In this document: piece after piece, positions 6,958-14,163 of the stretch
How positions within the stretch are numbered: position 1 is the stretch's first letter
Layout: each line of letters begins with the position of its first letter
Origin: CAYJGN01 sp964369635
GTDB taxonomy: Bacteria > Bacillota > Clostridia > Oscillospirales > Ruminococcaceae
DNA length: 21,571 nucleotides
Assembly (NCBI GenBank): GCA_964369635.1
Contig: CAYJGN010000033.1
Location: forward strand, 1-21,571
Reading direction: 5' to 3'
Position numbers and translations under genes: made by a program
The notes under the pieces: generated by a model
Databases searched by the model: none
What the model was told of the DNA's origin: nothing
What the model saw: only the letters and a program-made list of their open reading frames with translations

Positions 6958-6984
6958 AAAAAAACAGCCATAAGGCTGTTTTTT
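6958..6984. terminator. Terminator of the OFA-type transporter gene
   Basis: AAAACAGCC, loop ATAA, GGCTGTTTT at 6961-6983, with T run on the minus strand just after the stop codon of the MFS gene. It separates that gene from the small-RNA promoter. Confidence 0.85.
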
Positions 6985-6986
6985 AT

Positions 6987-8255
6987 CTAACCGTTTACTG
7001 GTTCTAATTTAGATTTATATTTTTTGCTCATTCCTATTGCGATAAATCCGACTATCATAGCCGCGATATATAACCCTGATGCCATATAAAAAGCACCTCT
7101 GTAACTTCCGCCAACATCGTAGAACAGGCCAATTGATGAGTATAGTCCGCCACCTATTAAGCTGTTTGCTGTCATCATTATTGCCCATATTTGCGAGAAG
7201 TGTTTGCTGCCAACTGCATTTCTTGCAAGTAGCGGACACTGTACCATATACATACTGCTACCAAGACCGACAAAGAATGCCGCAGGATAGACAAAAATCG
7301 GATTATTAAAGCTTAGCAGCATAATTCCATATCCAAGAGTTGTTGCGACAGCACCCCAGACAAGACCTGCTTTTATGCCGAATTTATCGTTTATATAACC
7401 AAGGGCAAGTGAGCAGAAGATAGCACCGAAGCTCATGCACATACCAGCGGTAGCACCTGAGGTTATCGCTTGGCCAAGCTCCATTGTTGTGAAGGTTTGG
7501 ATATATCCTGAAACACCGCTACCGTAGCTATAGAAGATACAAGCCGCCCAAATAACATAGATAAATGGCGCTTTGAATGCCTGCTTTCTCGTGAGGTTTA
7601 TCCCTTCAGCGGTTGCTGGAGCATCTGCTACTGTTGGCGTTTGCTCTGCACCATAAGGCTCACAGTTCGCTTCTTTTGGGCTTTTTAGGAAGATGAATAC
7701 CGCAGGCGCTGTTATAATTAGTGCCATTGCAGCTAATACAAGATATGCATTTCTCCAACCAAAAGCAGCAATAAGCTGGGCTGATAGCATATTATATCCA
7801 ATCATAGCACCAGTACCAACAGCTACCACTATGCCAAGAATCGTACCTGTCTTCTCTTTAAACCACATATTGATGATTATTGGAATTGCAACAAAACCTG
7901 TAAATGACGAAGCAATACCTATTATAGCGCCTGATATGTAGAACATATAAACTGAGTTATAAGTACTCATCAGAGCAAGGCCCACAACCTCCGCAAGTAC
8001 TGCAAACCCAACAACAAAGCTCATCTTTTTAGTCGTTATGAATTTCGAAGCTATAGGATAGAATATGGCCATTGATATTGCATTAACGCTTATAAGAGTT
8101 GTAAATGCAGTAACAGTTGAGCCGAGGTCTTTAACTATCGGTGTTGTGAAGTTTCCAGCCATAACACCAATGGCACCGCCGCTTCCAAGCTTTAAAAGTA
8201 TACAGACCGCCAGGATTTTCCATGCATAATGACTTTTTAGTTTCGTTTTGTCCAT
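6987..8255 (-). CDS. MFS transporter, OFA (oxalate/formate antiporter) type
   Basis: A 12-segment major facilitator of 422 residues, with a hydrophilic loop near 195-220 between the two six-helix halves. The motif INDKFG in the second half and the overall pattern fit the OFA family, which exchanges small carboxylates; the real substrate cannot be read from sequence. The start is the ATG at 8255, because GGAGG lies five bases before it; the ATG at 8267 overlaps that ribosome site and adds only four residues. It has its own promoter (TTGACA/TATAAT) and terminator. Between them a terminator-like hairpin sits unusually close to the transcription start. Confidence 0.87.
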   Translation of the reverse strand: MDKTKLKSHYAWKILAVCILLKLGSGGAIGVMAGNFTTPIVKDLGSTVTAFTTLISVNAISMAIFYPIASKFITTKKMSFVVGFAVLAEVVGLALMSTYNSVYMFYISGAIIGIASSFTGFVAIPIIINMWFKEKTGTILGIVVAVGTGAMIGYNMLSAQLIAAFGWRNAYLVLAAMALIITAPAVFIFLKSPKEANCEPYGAEQTPTVADAPATAEGINLTRKQAFKAPFIYVIWAACIFYSYGSGVSGYIQTFTTMELGQAITSGATAGMCMSFGAIFCSLALGYINDKFGIKAGLVWGAVATTLGYGIMLLSFNNPIFVYPAAFFVGLGSSMYMVQCPLLARNAVGSKHFSQIWAIMMTANSLIGGGLYSSIGLFYDVGGSYRGAFYMASGLYIAAMIVGFIAIGMSKKYKSKLEPVNG

Positions 8256-8300
8256 CTTTTCCTCCATTAATATATTTTAAGTTATCGCTTTTTATATAAA

Positions 8301-8324
8301 GAAAAAACTGCCTACCGACAGTTT
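8301..8324 (-). terminator. Terminator-like hairpin at the very start of the MFS transcript
   Basis: On the minus strand AAACTGTC, loop GGTA, GGCAGTTT (8-bp stem with one U-G pair) is followed by TTTTTTC. It starts about ten bases after the predicted start site of the MFS promoter. It could end transcripts from the upstream EamA gene, attenuate the MFS transcript, or protect its 5' end. Confidence 0.6.
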
Positions 8325-8339
8325 ATCTGCAACTTTATA

Positions 8340-8369
8340 ATTATACCGCTTTTCGCTCCCCTCTGTCAA
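8340..8369 (-). promoter_or_regulatory. Promoter of the MFS transporter gene
   Basis: Perfect TTGACA (8364-8369), 18 bases, perfect TATAAT (8340-8345) on the minus strand. The TGA stop of the upstream EamA gene (8366-8368) lies within the -35 box. Confidence 0.85.
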
Positions 8370-9268
8370 TCCTTTGATAACTTATTATTACCTCGAATAA
8401 ACATATAAATAGCTACTGCGATAATTATTACATATCCTATCACGCTATATCCCGACGGAAGCTCTCCGAAGATGAAAAAACTATATATTGCGGCAAAAAT
8501 TATCTGGCTATAATCATAAACCGATATATCCTTTGCTGGTGCATAGCTATATGCTGATGTTATCGCAAACTGACCGCCGCTCGCCGCAAGGCCAGCCCCT
8601 ATCAGACAGAGAAACTCTGTTATCGTCATCGGGACAAAATTAAAGATAACAAATGGCAGGCAGGCAACCATTGAAAATGCCGAGAAAAAGAAGATGATAA
8701 ACGGGCCTCGCTCACCACCAAGCGATAGTTTTCGAATAAAGGTGTAAGCAATTCCTGCTGTCATTGCCCCGAAGAATCCCGCAAGAGCCGGTATCGTTGA
8801 CATTGTACTTGAAATCTGCGTTCCTGTGAAAATCGAAAATATAATGTGTGGATTTATTATAAAAACACTACCGATAAACGCAACAATAATGCTCGCTACC
8901 TGCCAGAGCTTTATCCTCTCACCTAAAATGAAAAACGAGAAAATAATAACGAAGAATGGCGATAACTTTGCTATTGTTGAGGAGTCTGCAAGGATTAGAT
9001 TGTCTATCGCATAGAAATTCAAAAACATCGAAATTGTTCCAAAAGATGCTCTTAATATGAAAAATTTCAGGTTTTCTCTCTTAAATGAAAAGTCGCCACC
9101 TTGTTTTAATATAAGACCGAGCGAGAAAAAAACCGCAACGATATTTCGAAAAAGCGTCTTTTGCATAAACGGCACCCCGTCCCCCGCAAGCTGAACAAAT
9201 AAGCTCATCGTTGAAAAGCTGAACGCCGCCAAAATTATAAAGAAAATTCCTTTTTTAGTGTTATTCAT
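8366..9268 (-). CDS. DMT-superfamily (EamA) transporter
   Basis: Integral membrane protein of 300 residues made of two five-helix EamA repeats, about ten membrane segments in all, as in the drug/metabolite transporter superfamily. Such proteins usually export or import amino acids, nucleosides or other metabolites; the substrate is not evident. The ATG at 9268 is preceded by AAGGAAG; the TTG one codon upstream is too close to this site. An extended -10 box, TGA-TATAAT (9302-9310), supplies a promoter. Its stop codon is embedded in the promoter of the next gene, the MFS transporter, so the two are separate but adjacent units. Confidence 0.87.
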   Translation of the reverse strand: MNNTKKGIFFIILAAFSFSTMSLFVQLAGDGVPFMQKTLFRNIVAVFFSLGLILKQGGDFSFKRENLKFFILRASFGTISMFLNFYAIDNLILADSSTIAKLSPFFVIIFSFFILGERIKLWQVASIIVAFIGSVFIINPHIIFSIFTGTQISSTMSTIPALAGFFGAMTAGIAYTFIRKLSLGGERGPFIIFFFSAFSMVACLPFVIFNFVPMTITEFLCLIGAGLAASGGQFAITSAYSYAPAKDISVYDYSQIIFAAIYSFFIFGELPSGYSVIGYVIIIAVAIYMFIRGNNKLSKD

Positions 9269-9301
9269 CAATCTTCCTTTTTATATTATTTTTTCCTTTA
9301 A

Positions 9302-9310
9302 ATTATATCA
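9302..9310 (-). promoter_or_regulatory. Extended -10 promoter of the EamA gene
   Basis: Minus strand TG-A-TATAAT with TATAAT at 9302-9307; no clear -35 box. About 28 bases before the ribosome binding site. Confidence 0.5.
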
Positions 9311-9347
9311 GATTTTTTGTTTCAGGGCTACTTTTTAAACTACAAAT

Positions 9348-9397
9348 ATAAAACCGATGTTTTGCAAAAAGAAATTAACCAGACTGCAAAGCATCGG
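9348..9397 (-). terminator. Terminator of the chromate-type transporter operon
   Basis: On the minus strand CCGATGCTTTGCA pairs with TGCAAAACATCGG (9354-9366), 12 of 13 positions, around an 18-base loop, followed by TTTTAT. It lies just after the second transporter gene. Confidence 0.75.
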
Positions 9398-9413
9398 CAA
9401 CTATTCTATTTTT

Positions 9414-9971
9414 TCAAATAAAGCTATAAACCAAAACTCCAATACCACCGCAACCAGCGATTACCGCTATCGGGTTTACTTTGAATTTTCGAATAGCTAA
9501 AAATGCCGCTATAAATATAAGTATACCTACCACTTCTATATTTGCAATCGATATTTCATGCCCTCCAAAGACGACAAGTGATAGAATTGAAAGGCCCGCA
9601 GCTCCAATAAGCGAAACAACCGCCGCCCGCAAAGCAAGCAGAACATTTTGAAAACCCGTTCCCGTTTTATATCTATAATAGATATAAAAGAAAATCGACG
9701 CTACTATCATTGAGGGCAGTATACACCCAAGCGTTGCAACTATGGCACCGAGTGGCCCTGCAACTTGATTTCCAACAAACGTTGCCGAGTTTATAGCAAT
9801 TGGGCCTGGGGTCATCTCAGCTATCGTTACAAGGTCGACAAACGACGACAGATCGAGCCACCCCATTTTATCAACTACCTGATTTTGTATCAGAGGGATA
9901 GCCGCATACCCACCGCCTATTGAAAATGCACCAATCTGCAGAAAGCTTATAAAAAGATCAAGATATATCAT
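9414..9971 (-). CDS. Chromate-transporter family protein, second short subunit
   Basis: One CHR domain of 185 residues with about five or six membrane segments. Family marks are FSIGGGYAAIPL near residue 16, GWLDLSSFVD near 37 and MTPGPIAINSATFVG near 53-67. In many Firmicutes the full ChrA is split into two short CHR proteins that are thought to act as a heterodimer. The ATG (9969-9971) shares one base with the TGA of the upstream subunit, and GGAGG lies eight bases before it, so expression is coupled. Chromate export is the named family activity; in anaerobes the physiological anion may be different. Confidence 0.9.
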   Translation of the reverse strand: MIYLDLFISFLQIGAFSIGGGYAAIPLIQNQVVDKMGWLDLSSFVDLVTIAEMTPGPIAINSATFVGNQVAGPLGAIVATLGCILPSMIVASIFFYIYYRYKTGTGFQNVLLALRAAVVSLIGAAGLSILSLVVFGGHEISIANIEVVGILIFIAAFLAIRKFKVNPIAVIAGCGGIGVLVYSFI

Positions 9972-10543
9972 CAGATATTCCTCCTTTTATCAAGCTGTAT
10001 CTTTATAACTGCGCAGATAGTTGTCGCGAGGATAATTATAATAACATTGACGTTTAAGAAAAACGTTGCAATAAACGAGAGGACAATTATTCCGGTTAAA
10101 AACCTCGAATTAAACTCGAGCATCTTTTCTAAAAGTTCCCAAACAACATCTAAAATTATAGCCGCGACCGCCGCTTGCATTCCCTTTAGTGCAAAAGAAA
10201 CATAGATGTTATCTCGAAAAGCTTCATAGAAAAATGAAATAGTAGTTATGATTATGAGTGGCGGCAGAACGGTGCCAATAGTTGCGACAATCATACCAAA
10301 AAAACCAGCAATCTTCCAGCCGACAAGTACCGCTGTATTGACAGCAATAGCACCTGGGGAGGACTGCGCAATAGCAGTTAAGTCCATCATCTCATCCTCT
10401 TCGAGCCAACCGTACCCATCGACAAACTTCTTTTTCATAAAGGTGACGATAACAAATCCACCGCCAAAAGTGAAACTGCTGATATAAAAGGTGGAAATAA
10501 AGAGCTTTAGCAGTAGTGATTTTTTTCCTTTTTTACTCTCCAT
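9971..10543 (-). CDS. Chromate-transporter family protein, first short subunit
   Basis: The partner CHR-domain protein, 190 residues, with FGGGFVIVTFMKKKF, GWLEEDEMMDL and SSPGAIAVNTAVLVG as the family motifs, equivalent to those of the second subunit. I took the ATG at 10543, preceded by GGGAGGG; the TTG at 10555 would overlap that ribosome site. It is the first gene of a two-gene operon. I could not pick a convincing promoter in the A/T-rich stretch upstream. No LysR or other regulator is next to it. Confidence 0.9.
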   Translation of the reverse strand: MESKKGKKSLLLKLFISTFYISSFTFGGGFVIVTFMKKKFVDGYGWLEEDEMMDLTAIAQSSPGAIAVNTAVLVGWKIAGFFGMIVATIGTVLPPLIIITTISFFYEAFRDNIYVSFALKGMQAAVAAIILDVVWELLEKMLEFNSRFLTGIIVLSFIATFFLNVNVIIIILATTICAVIKIQLDKRRNI

Positions 10544-10818
10544 AAACCCTCCCAATCTAAAACTGCGACAGATACTTATAATTTTACTCTTTTATTGTAA
10601 GATGAACAGAAGACGTATAATCAAAATATTCGCCATAAATGTTTCCTTTGTCTGCCGCACAAAAGATTATGACTGCATTGTATACTCTTTTAATTATTAT
10701 AACCCAGCCCACCATATCAGTCAAACGGAGAGCGACTTAGTTTCATAATCTATAGCATATTTTATTTTTATTTTGTCCACCTCGCCTTTGTTAATTTGAT
10801 TTTATAGCTGCACTGTAC

Positions 10819-10972
10819 CACAAATTTATTATTTATTAACTTATATAATCTAATCAGCAAAAATAATCTAAAAAATAATAATCCAAACCCCACAGGCAGA
10901 TATTATCTGCCCATTTTGGTTCGGATTATATAGGTTTGGTGCCTTGGTTAAAATAGCTGCAATAAATTTGTG
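10819..10972. repeat. 12-bp perfect inverted repeat flanking an intergenic element
   Basis: CACAAATTTATT at 10819-10830 and its exact inverse AATAAATTTGTG at 10961-10972 enclose about 130 bases. A short direct repeat TAGCTGCA lies beside each copy (near 10805 and 10954). The right copy ends just before the tRNA-Leu terminator. The pair could be ends of a small decayed mobile element or a long-range RNA stem; I see no target duplication. Confidence 0.5.
10878..10929. repeat. Folded 52-nt intergenic element
   Basis: ATAATCC (10878-10884) pairs with GGATTAT (10923-10929), continued by AACC/GGTT after one mismatch. Inside is a separate hairpin, GGCAGAT-ATT-ATCTGCC (10895-10911). On the minus strand the element is followed by TATTTTTT, so it could act as a second terminator behind tRNA-Leu. 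Its two-level shape is larger than the other terminators of this window. Confidence 0.55.
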
Positions 10973-10976
10973 ACAT

Positions 10977-11010
10977 AAAAAATTCGCCCTTAGTAAAAAC
11001 TAAGAGCGAA
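10977..11010 (-). terminator. Terminator of tRNA-Leu
   Basis: Minus strand TTCGCTCTTAG, loop TTTTTA, CTAAGGGCGAA, then TTTTTT: an 11-bp stem with one G-U pair right after the tRNA 3' end. Confidence 0.9.
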
Positions 11011-11032
11011 ATGGGTGTCGAGCCTTCTCGAC

Positions 11033-11119
11033 TGGTGCCGGTAGTCGGGGTCGAACCGACACGGTATCGCTACCACCGGATTTTGAGTCCGGCACGTCTG
11101 CCAATTCCATCATACCGGC
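11033..11119 (-). tRNA. tRNA-Leu (anticodon CAA)
   Basis: An 87-base class II tRNA with long variable arm. The acceptor stem pairs GCCGGTA (5' end at 11119) with TACCGGC, followed by the discriminator A and an encoded CCA (11033-11035). The D-loop has the AATTGGCAGAC form usual for tRNA-Leu. The anticodon loop CTCAAAA, closed by CCGGA/TCCGG, gives anticodon CAA (11083-11085 on the plus strand), reading UUG. The T-arm is GTCGG-TTCGACC-CCGAC. It has its own promoter and terminator and so is a single-gene unit. Confidence 0.98.
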
Positions 11120-11154
11120 ATATCTGCCTTTTTTGGCTTTTATGCTGCCTTAGT

Positions 11155-11183
11155 ATTATATCAAATAACTAAGCTTTTTTCAA
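11155..11183 (-). promoter_or_regulatory. Promoter of tRNA-Leu
   Basis: TTGAAA (11178-11183), 17 bases, perfect TATAAT (11155-11160) with the extension TGA just before it, on the minus strand. It is a strong stable-RNA promoter about 30 bases ahead of the tRNA. Confidence 0.85.
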
Positions 11184-11228
11184 GAAGTTTTTTATCTGCG
11201 GTTATTTATGAAAAATCCCGCATTTTAA

Positions 11229-11262
11229 ATCTCTTTGCTTTTTTATCCCTCTTTGCAGAGAT
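11229..11262 (-). terminator. Weak terminator-like hairpin after the amino-sugar cassette
   Basis: Minus strand ATCTCTGC and GCAAAGAGAT can pair around an A-rich loop, close behind the stop of the last cassette gene. The T run after it is short and broken, so the call is uncertain. Confidence 0.3.
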
Positions 11263-11269
11263 AAATTCA

Positions 11270-12232
11270 TTAAAAAATATTTGGCCTGTCCTGATCTCCA
11301 TCTGCTTTAAACATTCTAAAGTTTTCTGTTTGGGAGGTGAAAAAATAGTAGTCTGTATTTTCTCTTTTAAGCGGCTCTAAATAGTTTGGAATAATGCTTC
11401 TATCGTCCTCTGCAAATATTGTGAAACCGCAATCACGAACTGCTTTATCGGATAATCCGTAGTAATAAATATCTATATACTCGGCATTTTCATCTAAAAG
11501 CAGATTATATATCCCCTCGCCCATAGCCGAAAAATGCTTCTCTTCGCCTAAAAAATCAACGATTCTAAATATCTTAACTCCTTCACAGATCATCTCACGT
11601 ACTATCAAAACTGAACTCTGCTCTTTAAAGAAACGGTATTTTATATGCGGATAATCTATATATCTGCGCTTTAAATACCATCCATCTTTTTGCGGCCTTT
11701 GCTCTTTTGGTATCTGCGTTTCTAAAAGGCGGTCCCCATCTATCTCACAGAGCCTTTTATCCCCTATCTTTGCAGAGTTTACATGCTCTTTATCGGGTTT
11801 TGAGATTATCGGCTCAAGCGACCGGTTTATCATATATCCGCGGCTTAGCTTTTCTGCAAAATTCCCAAGAAATCTATATATAGGAACTACCTCTTCCCTT
11901 ATATTGTTGCAAGAAACCACCTCTGCCCCAGCAATTTTCGCGCATTCCGCCATAAGCTCAAAGCCAGCCCCTTTAGCTGACGGGTCTGCGCACCAGATAG
12001 ATATCCATATATCGCTTATATCCTCTGTTGATTTTATATAACCACAAACCGCAACAAGCCGCTCACCAAAAAAAGCACCACAGAAATTTATCATATCGCC
12101 ATCGAGATAATAGTGGTCAAAAAATATATCTTTATTTACAAGTGGATGGTTAAGGCCCCAAAATTCGTTTAAAAAGTCGATTACCTCGCCCTTTTCGCAA
12201 ACTGCCAGCCGCCTAAAACTATACTTACTCAA
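11270..12232 (-). CDS. GNAT-like protein of an amino-sugar cassette (last gene)
   Basis: A 320-residue protein. The first ~150 residues look like a GNAT acyltransferase fold: FGERLVAVCGYI near 55 resembles a central beta strand, and CADPSAKGAGFELM near 81-94 resembles the acyl-CoA binding turn, though the usual Q/RxxGxG/A is only partly kept. The C-terminal ~150 residues may be a second GNAT-like domain, rich in Tyr and acidic residues, with YIDIYYYGLSD near 252 and IIPNYLEPL near 282. Start is TTG at 12232 with AGGTGGAG five bases before it, 14 bases after the ACP gene. The position after ACP suggests it uses an acyl group carried by that ACP, perhaps on a sugar amine. I do not know the exact function. 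Confidence 0.7.
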   Translation of the reverse strand: MSKYSFRRLAVCEKGEVIDFLNEFWGLNHPLVNKDIFFDHYYLDGDMINFCGAFFGERLVAVCGYIKSTEDISDIWISIWCADPSAKGAGFELMAECAKIAGAEVVSCNNIREEVVPIYRFLGNFAEKLSRGYMINRSLEPIISKPDKEHVNSAKIGDKRLCEIDGDRLLETQIPKEQRPQKDGWYLKRRYIDYPHIKYRFFKEQSSVLIVREMICEGVKIFRIVDFLGEEKHFSAMGEGIYNLLLDENAEYIDIYYYGLSDKAVRDCGFTIFAEDDRSIIPNYLEPLKRENTDYYFFTSQTENFRMFKADGDQDRPNIF

Positions 12233-12246
12233 ACTATCTCCACCTC

Positions 12247-12483
12247 TTATATAAGCCGCTCTACTAAAGCAACCATATCGCCGACATTCTCAAGATCTTT
12301 CACATCATCAATTTTAAACTTAACGCCAAATTCTCTCTCCATTGCAGTTAGGATATTTATCTGCTCGAGGCTATCCCAATCTTCGATATCCTCTGCGTTT
12401 GTTCCATATGTTATAACGAGATCTTCATCATCAAAAATATCTCTGAAAATTCCTTCGATTTTTATAAAAACATTATCGTTCAT
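12247..12483 (-). CDS. Acyl carrier protein
   Basis: A 78-residue acidic helical protein with the phosphopantetheine site WDSLEQIN, carrier serine Ser38. It is a dedicated copy in a sugar cassette and not the fatty-acid AcpP, which has a DSL-D-(V/T)VE context and other neighbours. The ATG (12481-12483) overlaps the upstream GNAT stop as ATGA, and a strong AAGGAGG lies four bases before it. It probably carries an acyl group for one of the two flanking GNAT-like proteins. No acyl-activating ligase or ketosynthase is in the window, so the source of the acyl group is open. Confidence 0.92.
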   Translation of the reverse strand: MNDNVFIKIEGIFRDIFDDEDLVITYGTNAEDIEDWDSLEQINILTAMEREFGVKFKIDDVKDLENVGDMVALVERLI

Positions 12484-12977
12484 ATATCCTCCTTAAACAT
12501 CGCCATGAATACCGTATTTATATATTCACCATCTAAAAAAGCGTCGTCGCGAAAAACACCCTCAACTTTAAATCCCGCATTTTGATAGGATTTTATCGCT
12601 CCTTTATTGCTCTCGAAAACGCGCAGATAGATTTTATTTAGATTTAAATTTTGAAATCCATATTCGCATATAAGTTTGCAGGCTTTTGTTCCATACCCTT
12701 TTCCAAGCGCCGACTGCTCACCTATAAATATTCCAAACTCTGCTTTGTTTGCAGTTTTATCTATATCACGCAGAAATGTTGAACCTATATCAATACCGTC
12801 CGCTTCAATTATAAACTGGGCAACCTCACCGCTCAGAACCTTTAAAAGCCAATTTTCGTGGGTCTTTTCTGTTAGCGTTTCGCGATAAAAGAAGTTTTTC
12901 TGGACAAAATCGCTATTTCTCCATCGGACAATATTTCCAGTATCGCTATCTTTAATAGCCCTTAAACTAACCGCCAC
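12480..12977 (-). CDS. GNAT acyltransferase (PseH/RimL-like), sugar-amine type
   Basis: A 165-residue GNAT protein. The N-terminal IVRWRNSDFVQKNFF resembles the PseH group, which acetylates 4-amino-4,6-dideoxy sugars; the coenzyme turn is EQSALGKGYGTKA near 88-100 and the closing YQNAGFKVEGVFRD near 131-144 is typical of the family. Start is GTG at 12977 with GGAGG seven bases before it, and it shares one base with the TAG of the aminotransferase gene. It is therefore the natural next enzyme after the aminotransferase: acylation of the new sugar amine, as WecD does for dTDP-Fuc4N. Acetyl-CoA or the acyl-ACP encoded next could be the donor. Confidence 0.85.
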   Translation of the reverse strand: MAVSLRAIKDSDTGNIVRWRNSDFVQKNFFYRETLTEKTHENWLLKVLSGEVAQFIIEADGIDIGSTFLRDIDKTANKAEFGIFIGEQSALGKGYGTKACKLICEYGFQNLNLNKIYLRVFESNKGAIKSYQNAGFKVEGVFRDDAFLDGEYINTVFMAMFKEDI

Positions 12978-14101
12978 TATAAAACCTCCATAAAGCTCTC
13001 TGCAACTTTTATAGCATCTTCTTTTGTCATATCTGCATAGAGCGGTAGCCTTAGAAGTCTTGCTGAATATTCCTCGGTTATAGGGAGCATACCCTCTTTA
13101 TAGCCAAGGTCAACACCCTTTGGCGCTGAGTGGAGCGGGATATAATGGAAAACAGCTATAATTCCGCGCTCTTTTAATTTCGCTATAACTCTGTTTCTTG
13201 TATCTTCATCTTCAACTATAATAAAGAACATATGCGCATTATGAGTTGCGTAATCTGGGATTTGGTTTATCTTTATCTTACCCTCTTTCACAAGCGGCGT
13301 TAGCATCTCTTCATATATATTATAAACAGCCATTCGTTTATCCATAATCTCTGAGAATCTCTCGAGTTGAGCCAACAAAAGTGCCGCTAACATATCTGAT
13401 GGAAGGTACGAAGAACCGAGGTCGCGCCAGGTATATTTATCGACAGCGCCTTTAATAAACAGGGTTCTGTCTGTCCCCTTCTCGCGAATTATATATGCTC
13501 TATTGACAAGCTCCTCAATATTTACAACTAAAGCTCCGCCCTCACCCATCGTATAGTTTTTGGTATCGTGGAAGCTAAATGCACCAAAATCGAAAAGACT
13601 GCCAGCGGGTCTGCCTTTATAGCTACTGCCAACTGACTGCGCCGCATCTTCAATAGTGAAAAGACCATGCTTTTTAGCAATAGCATTAATCTTATCGGCA
13701 TCTGGCACAACCCCCGCATAATCAATAGGCATTATTGCTTTAGTTTTGCTATTTATTAAACTTTCAATCATATCCTCATTTATATTCATACTCTCAGGCC
13801 GAACATCTATAAACCGAGGGTGCGCTCCACGAAGGAGAATCGCATTTGCCGATGATGAAAAGGTAAAACTCGGAACGATAACCTCATCTCCAGGTTTAAT
13901 ATCAGCTAAAATACAAGCCATCTCAAGCGCTGTTGAGGCTGATGTTGTTAGCATAGAGGTATTGCTTATTTTTAAAGTATCGCAAAGAAGCTTTGTAGCT
14001 CTTTCTGTAAACTCGCCATCGCCGCACAACTTGCCCGATAGCGCCTGTGCAACATATTTCTTCTCAAGGTCGGTAACCGATGGTTTAGAAAAATAAATCA
14101 A
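12977..14101 (-). CDS. rffA: dTDP-4-amino-4,6-dideoxygalactose transaminase (WecE/RffA-like)
   Basis: PLP-dependent DegT/DnrJ/EryC1/StrS aminotransferase of 374 residues. It matches E. coli WecE closely along its length: SGKLCGDGEFT near 22-32, PGDEVIVPSFTF near 70-81, IEDAAQSVGSSYKGR near 150-164, the PLP lysine Lys181 in FHDTKNYT, IREKGTDR and VDKYTWRDLGSSYLPSD. WecE turns dTDP-4-keto-6-deoxyglucose into dTDP-4-amino-4,6-dideoxygalactose with glutamate. I place the start at TTG 14101, because GGAGGG lies six bases before it and the product then begins IYFSKP like WecE. It is first in a four-gene operon behind a good promoter. The rml genes that make the substrate are not in this window. Confidence 0.9.
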   Translation of the reverse strand: MIYFSKPSVTDLEKKYVAQALSGKLCGDGEFTERATKLLCDTLKISNTSMLTTSASTALEMACILADIKPGDEVIVPSFTFSSSANAILLRGAHPRFIDVRPESMNINEDMIESLINSKTKAIMPIDYAGVVPDADKINAIAKKHGLFTIEDAAQSVGSSYKGRPAGSLFDFGAFSFHDTKNYTMGEGGALVVNIEELVNRAYIIREKGTDRTLFIKGAVDKYTWRDLGSSYLPSDMLAALLLAQLERFSEIMDKRMAVYNIYEEMLTPLVKEGKIKINQIPDYATHNAHMFFIIVEDEDTRNRVIAKLKERGIIAVFHYIPLHSAPKGVDLGYKEGMLPITEEYSARLLRLPLYADMTKEDAIKVAESFMEVL

Positions 14102-14128
14102 AATAAAACCCTCCAAACGTAATAATTT

Positions 14129-14157
14129 ATTTTATCACATCGAAAGGTTTTATTCAA
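14129..14157 (-). promoter_or_regulatory. Promoter of the amino-sugar cassette
   Basis: TTGAAT (14152-14157), 17 bases, TAAAAT (14129-14134) preceded by TGA, on the minus strand. It begins just seven bases after the spoIIE stop, so the cassette can be expressed apart from spoIIE, but no terminator lies between them and readthrough is possible. Confidence 0.7.
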
Positions 14158-14163
14158 TATTAT

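Larger units (their letters stand above)
10556..10975. other. Gene-poor region with inverted repeats and short ORFs
   Basis: About 420 bases between the chromate-type operon and the tRNA terminator with no gene I can support. On the minus strand there are two very short frames: 10721-10780 (GTG start, GAGG just upstream, 19 codons) and 10584-10715 (ATG, 43 codons, no ribosome site). They overlap nothing, lie in tandem and may be a decayed gene, but I recognise neither. The left part should also hold the chromate-operon promoter. The right part holds the structures listed separately. Confidence 0.5.

Noticed and set aside
7015..7239. Minus-strand frame within the MFS transporter
   Set aside because: Out-of-frame shadow of a well-supported membrane protein, with no ribosome site.
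10491..10748. Plus-strand frame over the start of the chromate-type operon
   Set aside because: It begins inside the opposite gene, has low-complexity Ile/Ser/Phe composition and no ribosome site.
11101..11119. tRNA-Leu as an integration site of a mobile element
   Set aside because: No integrase gene or duplicated tRNA end is visible in the window.
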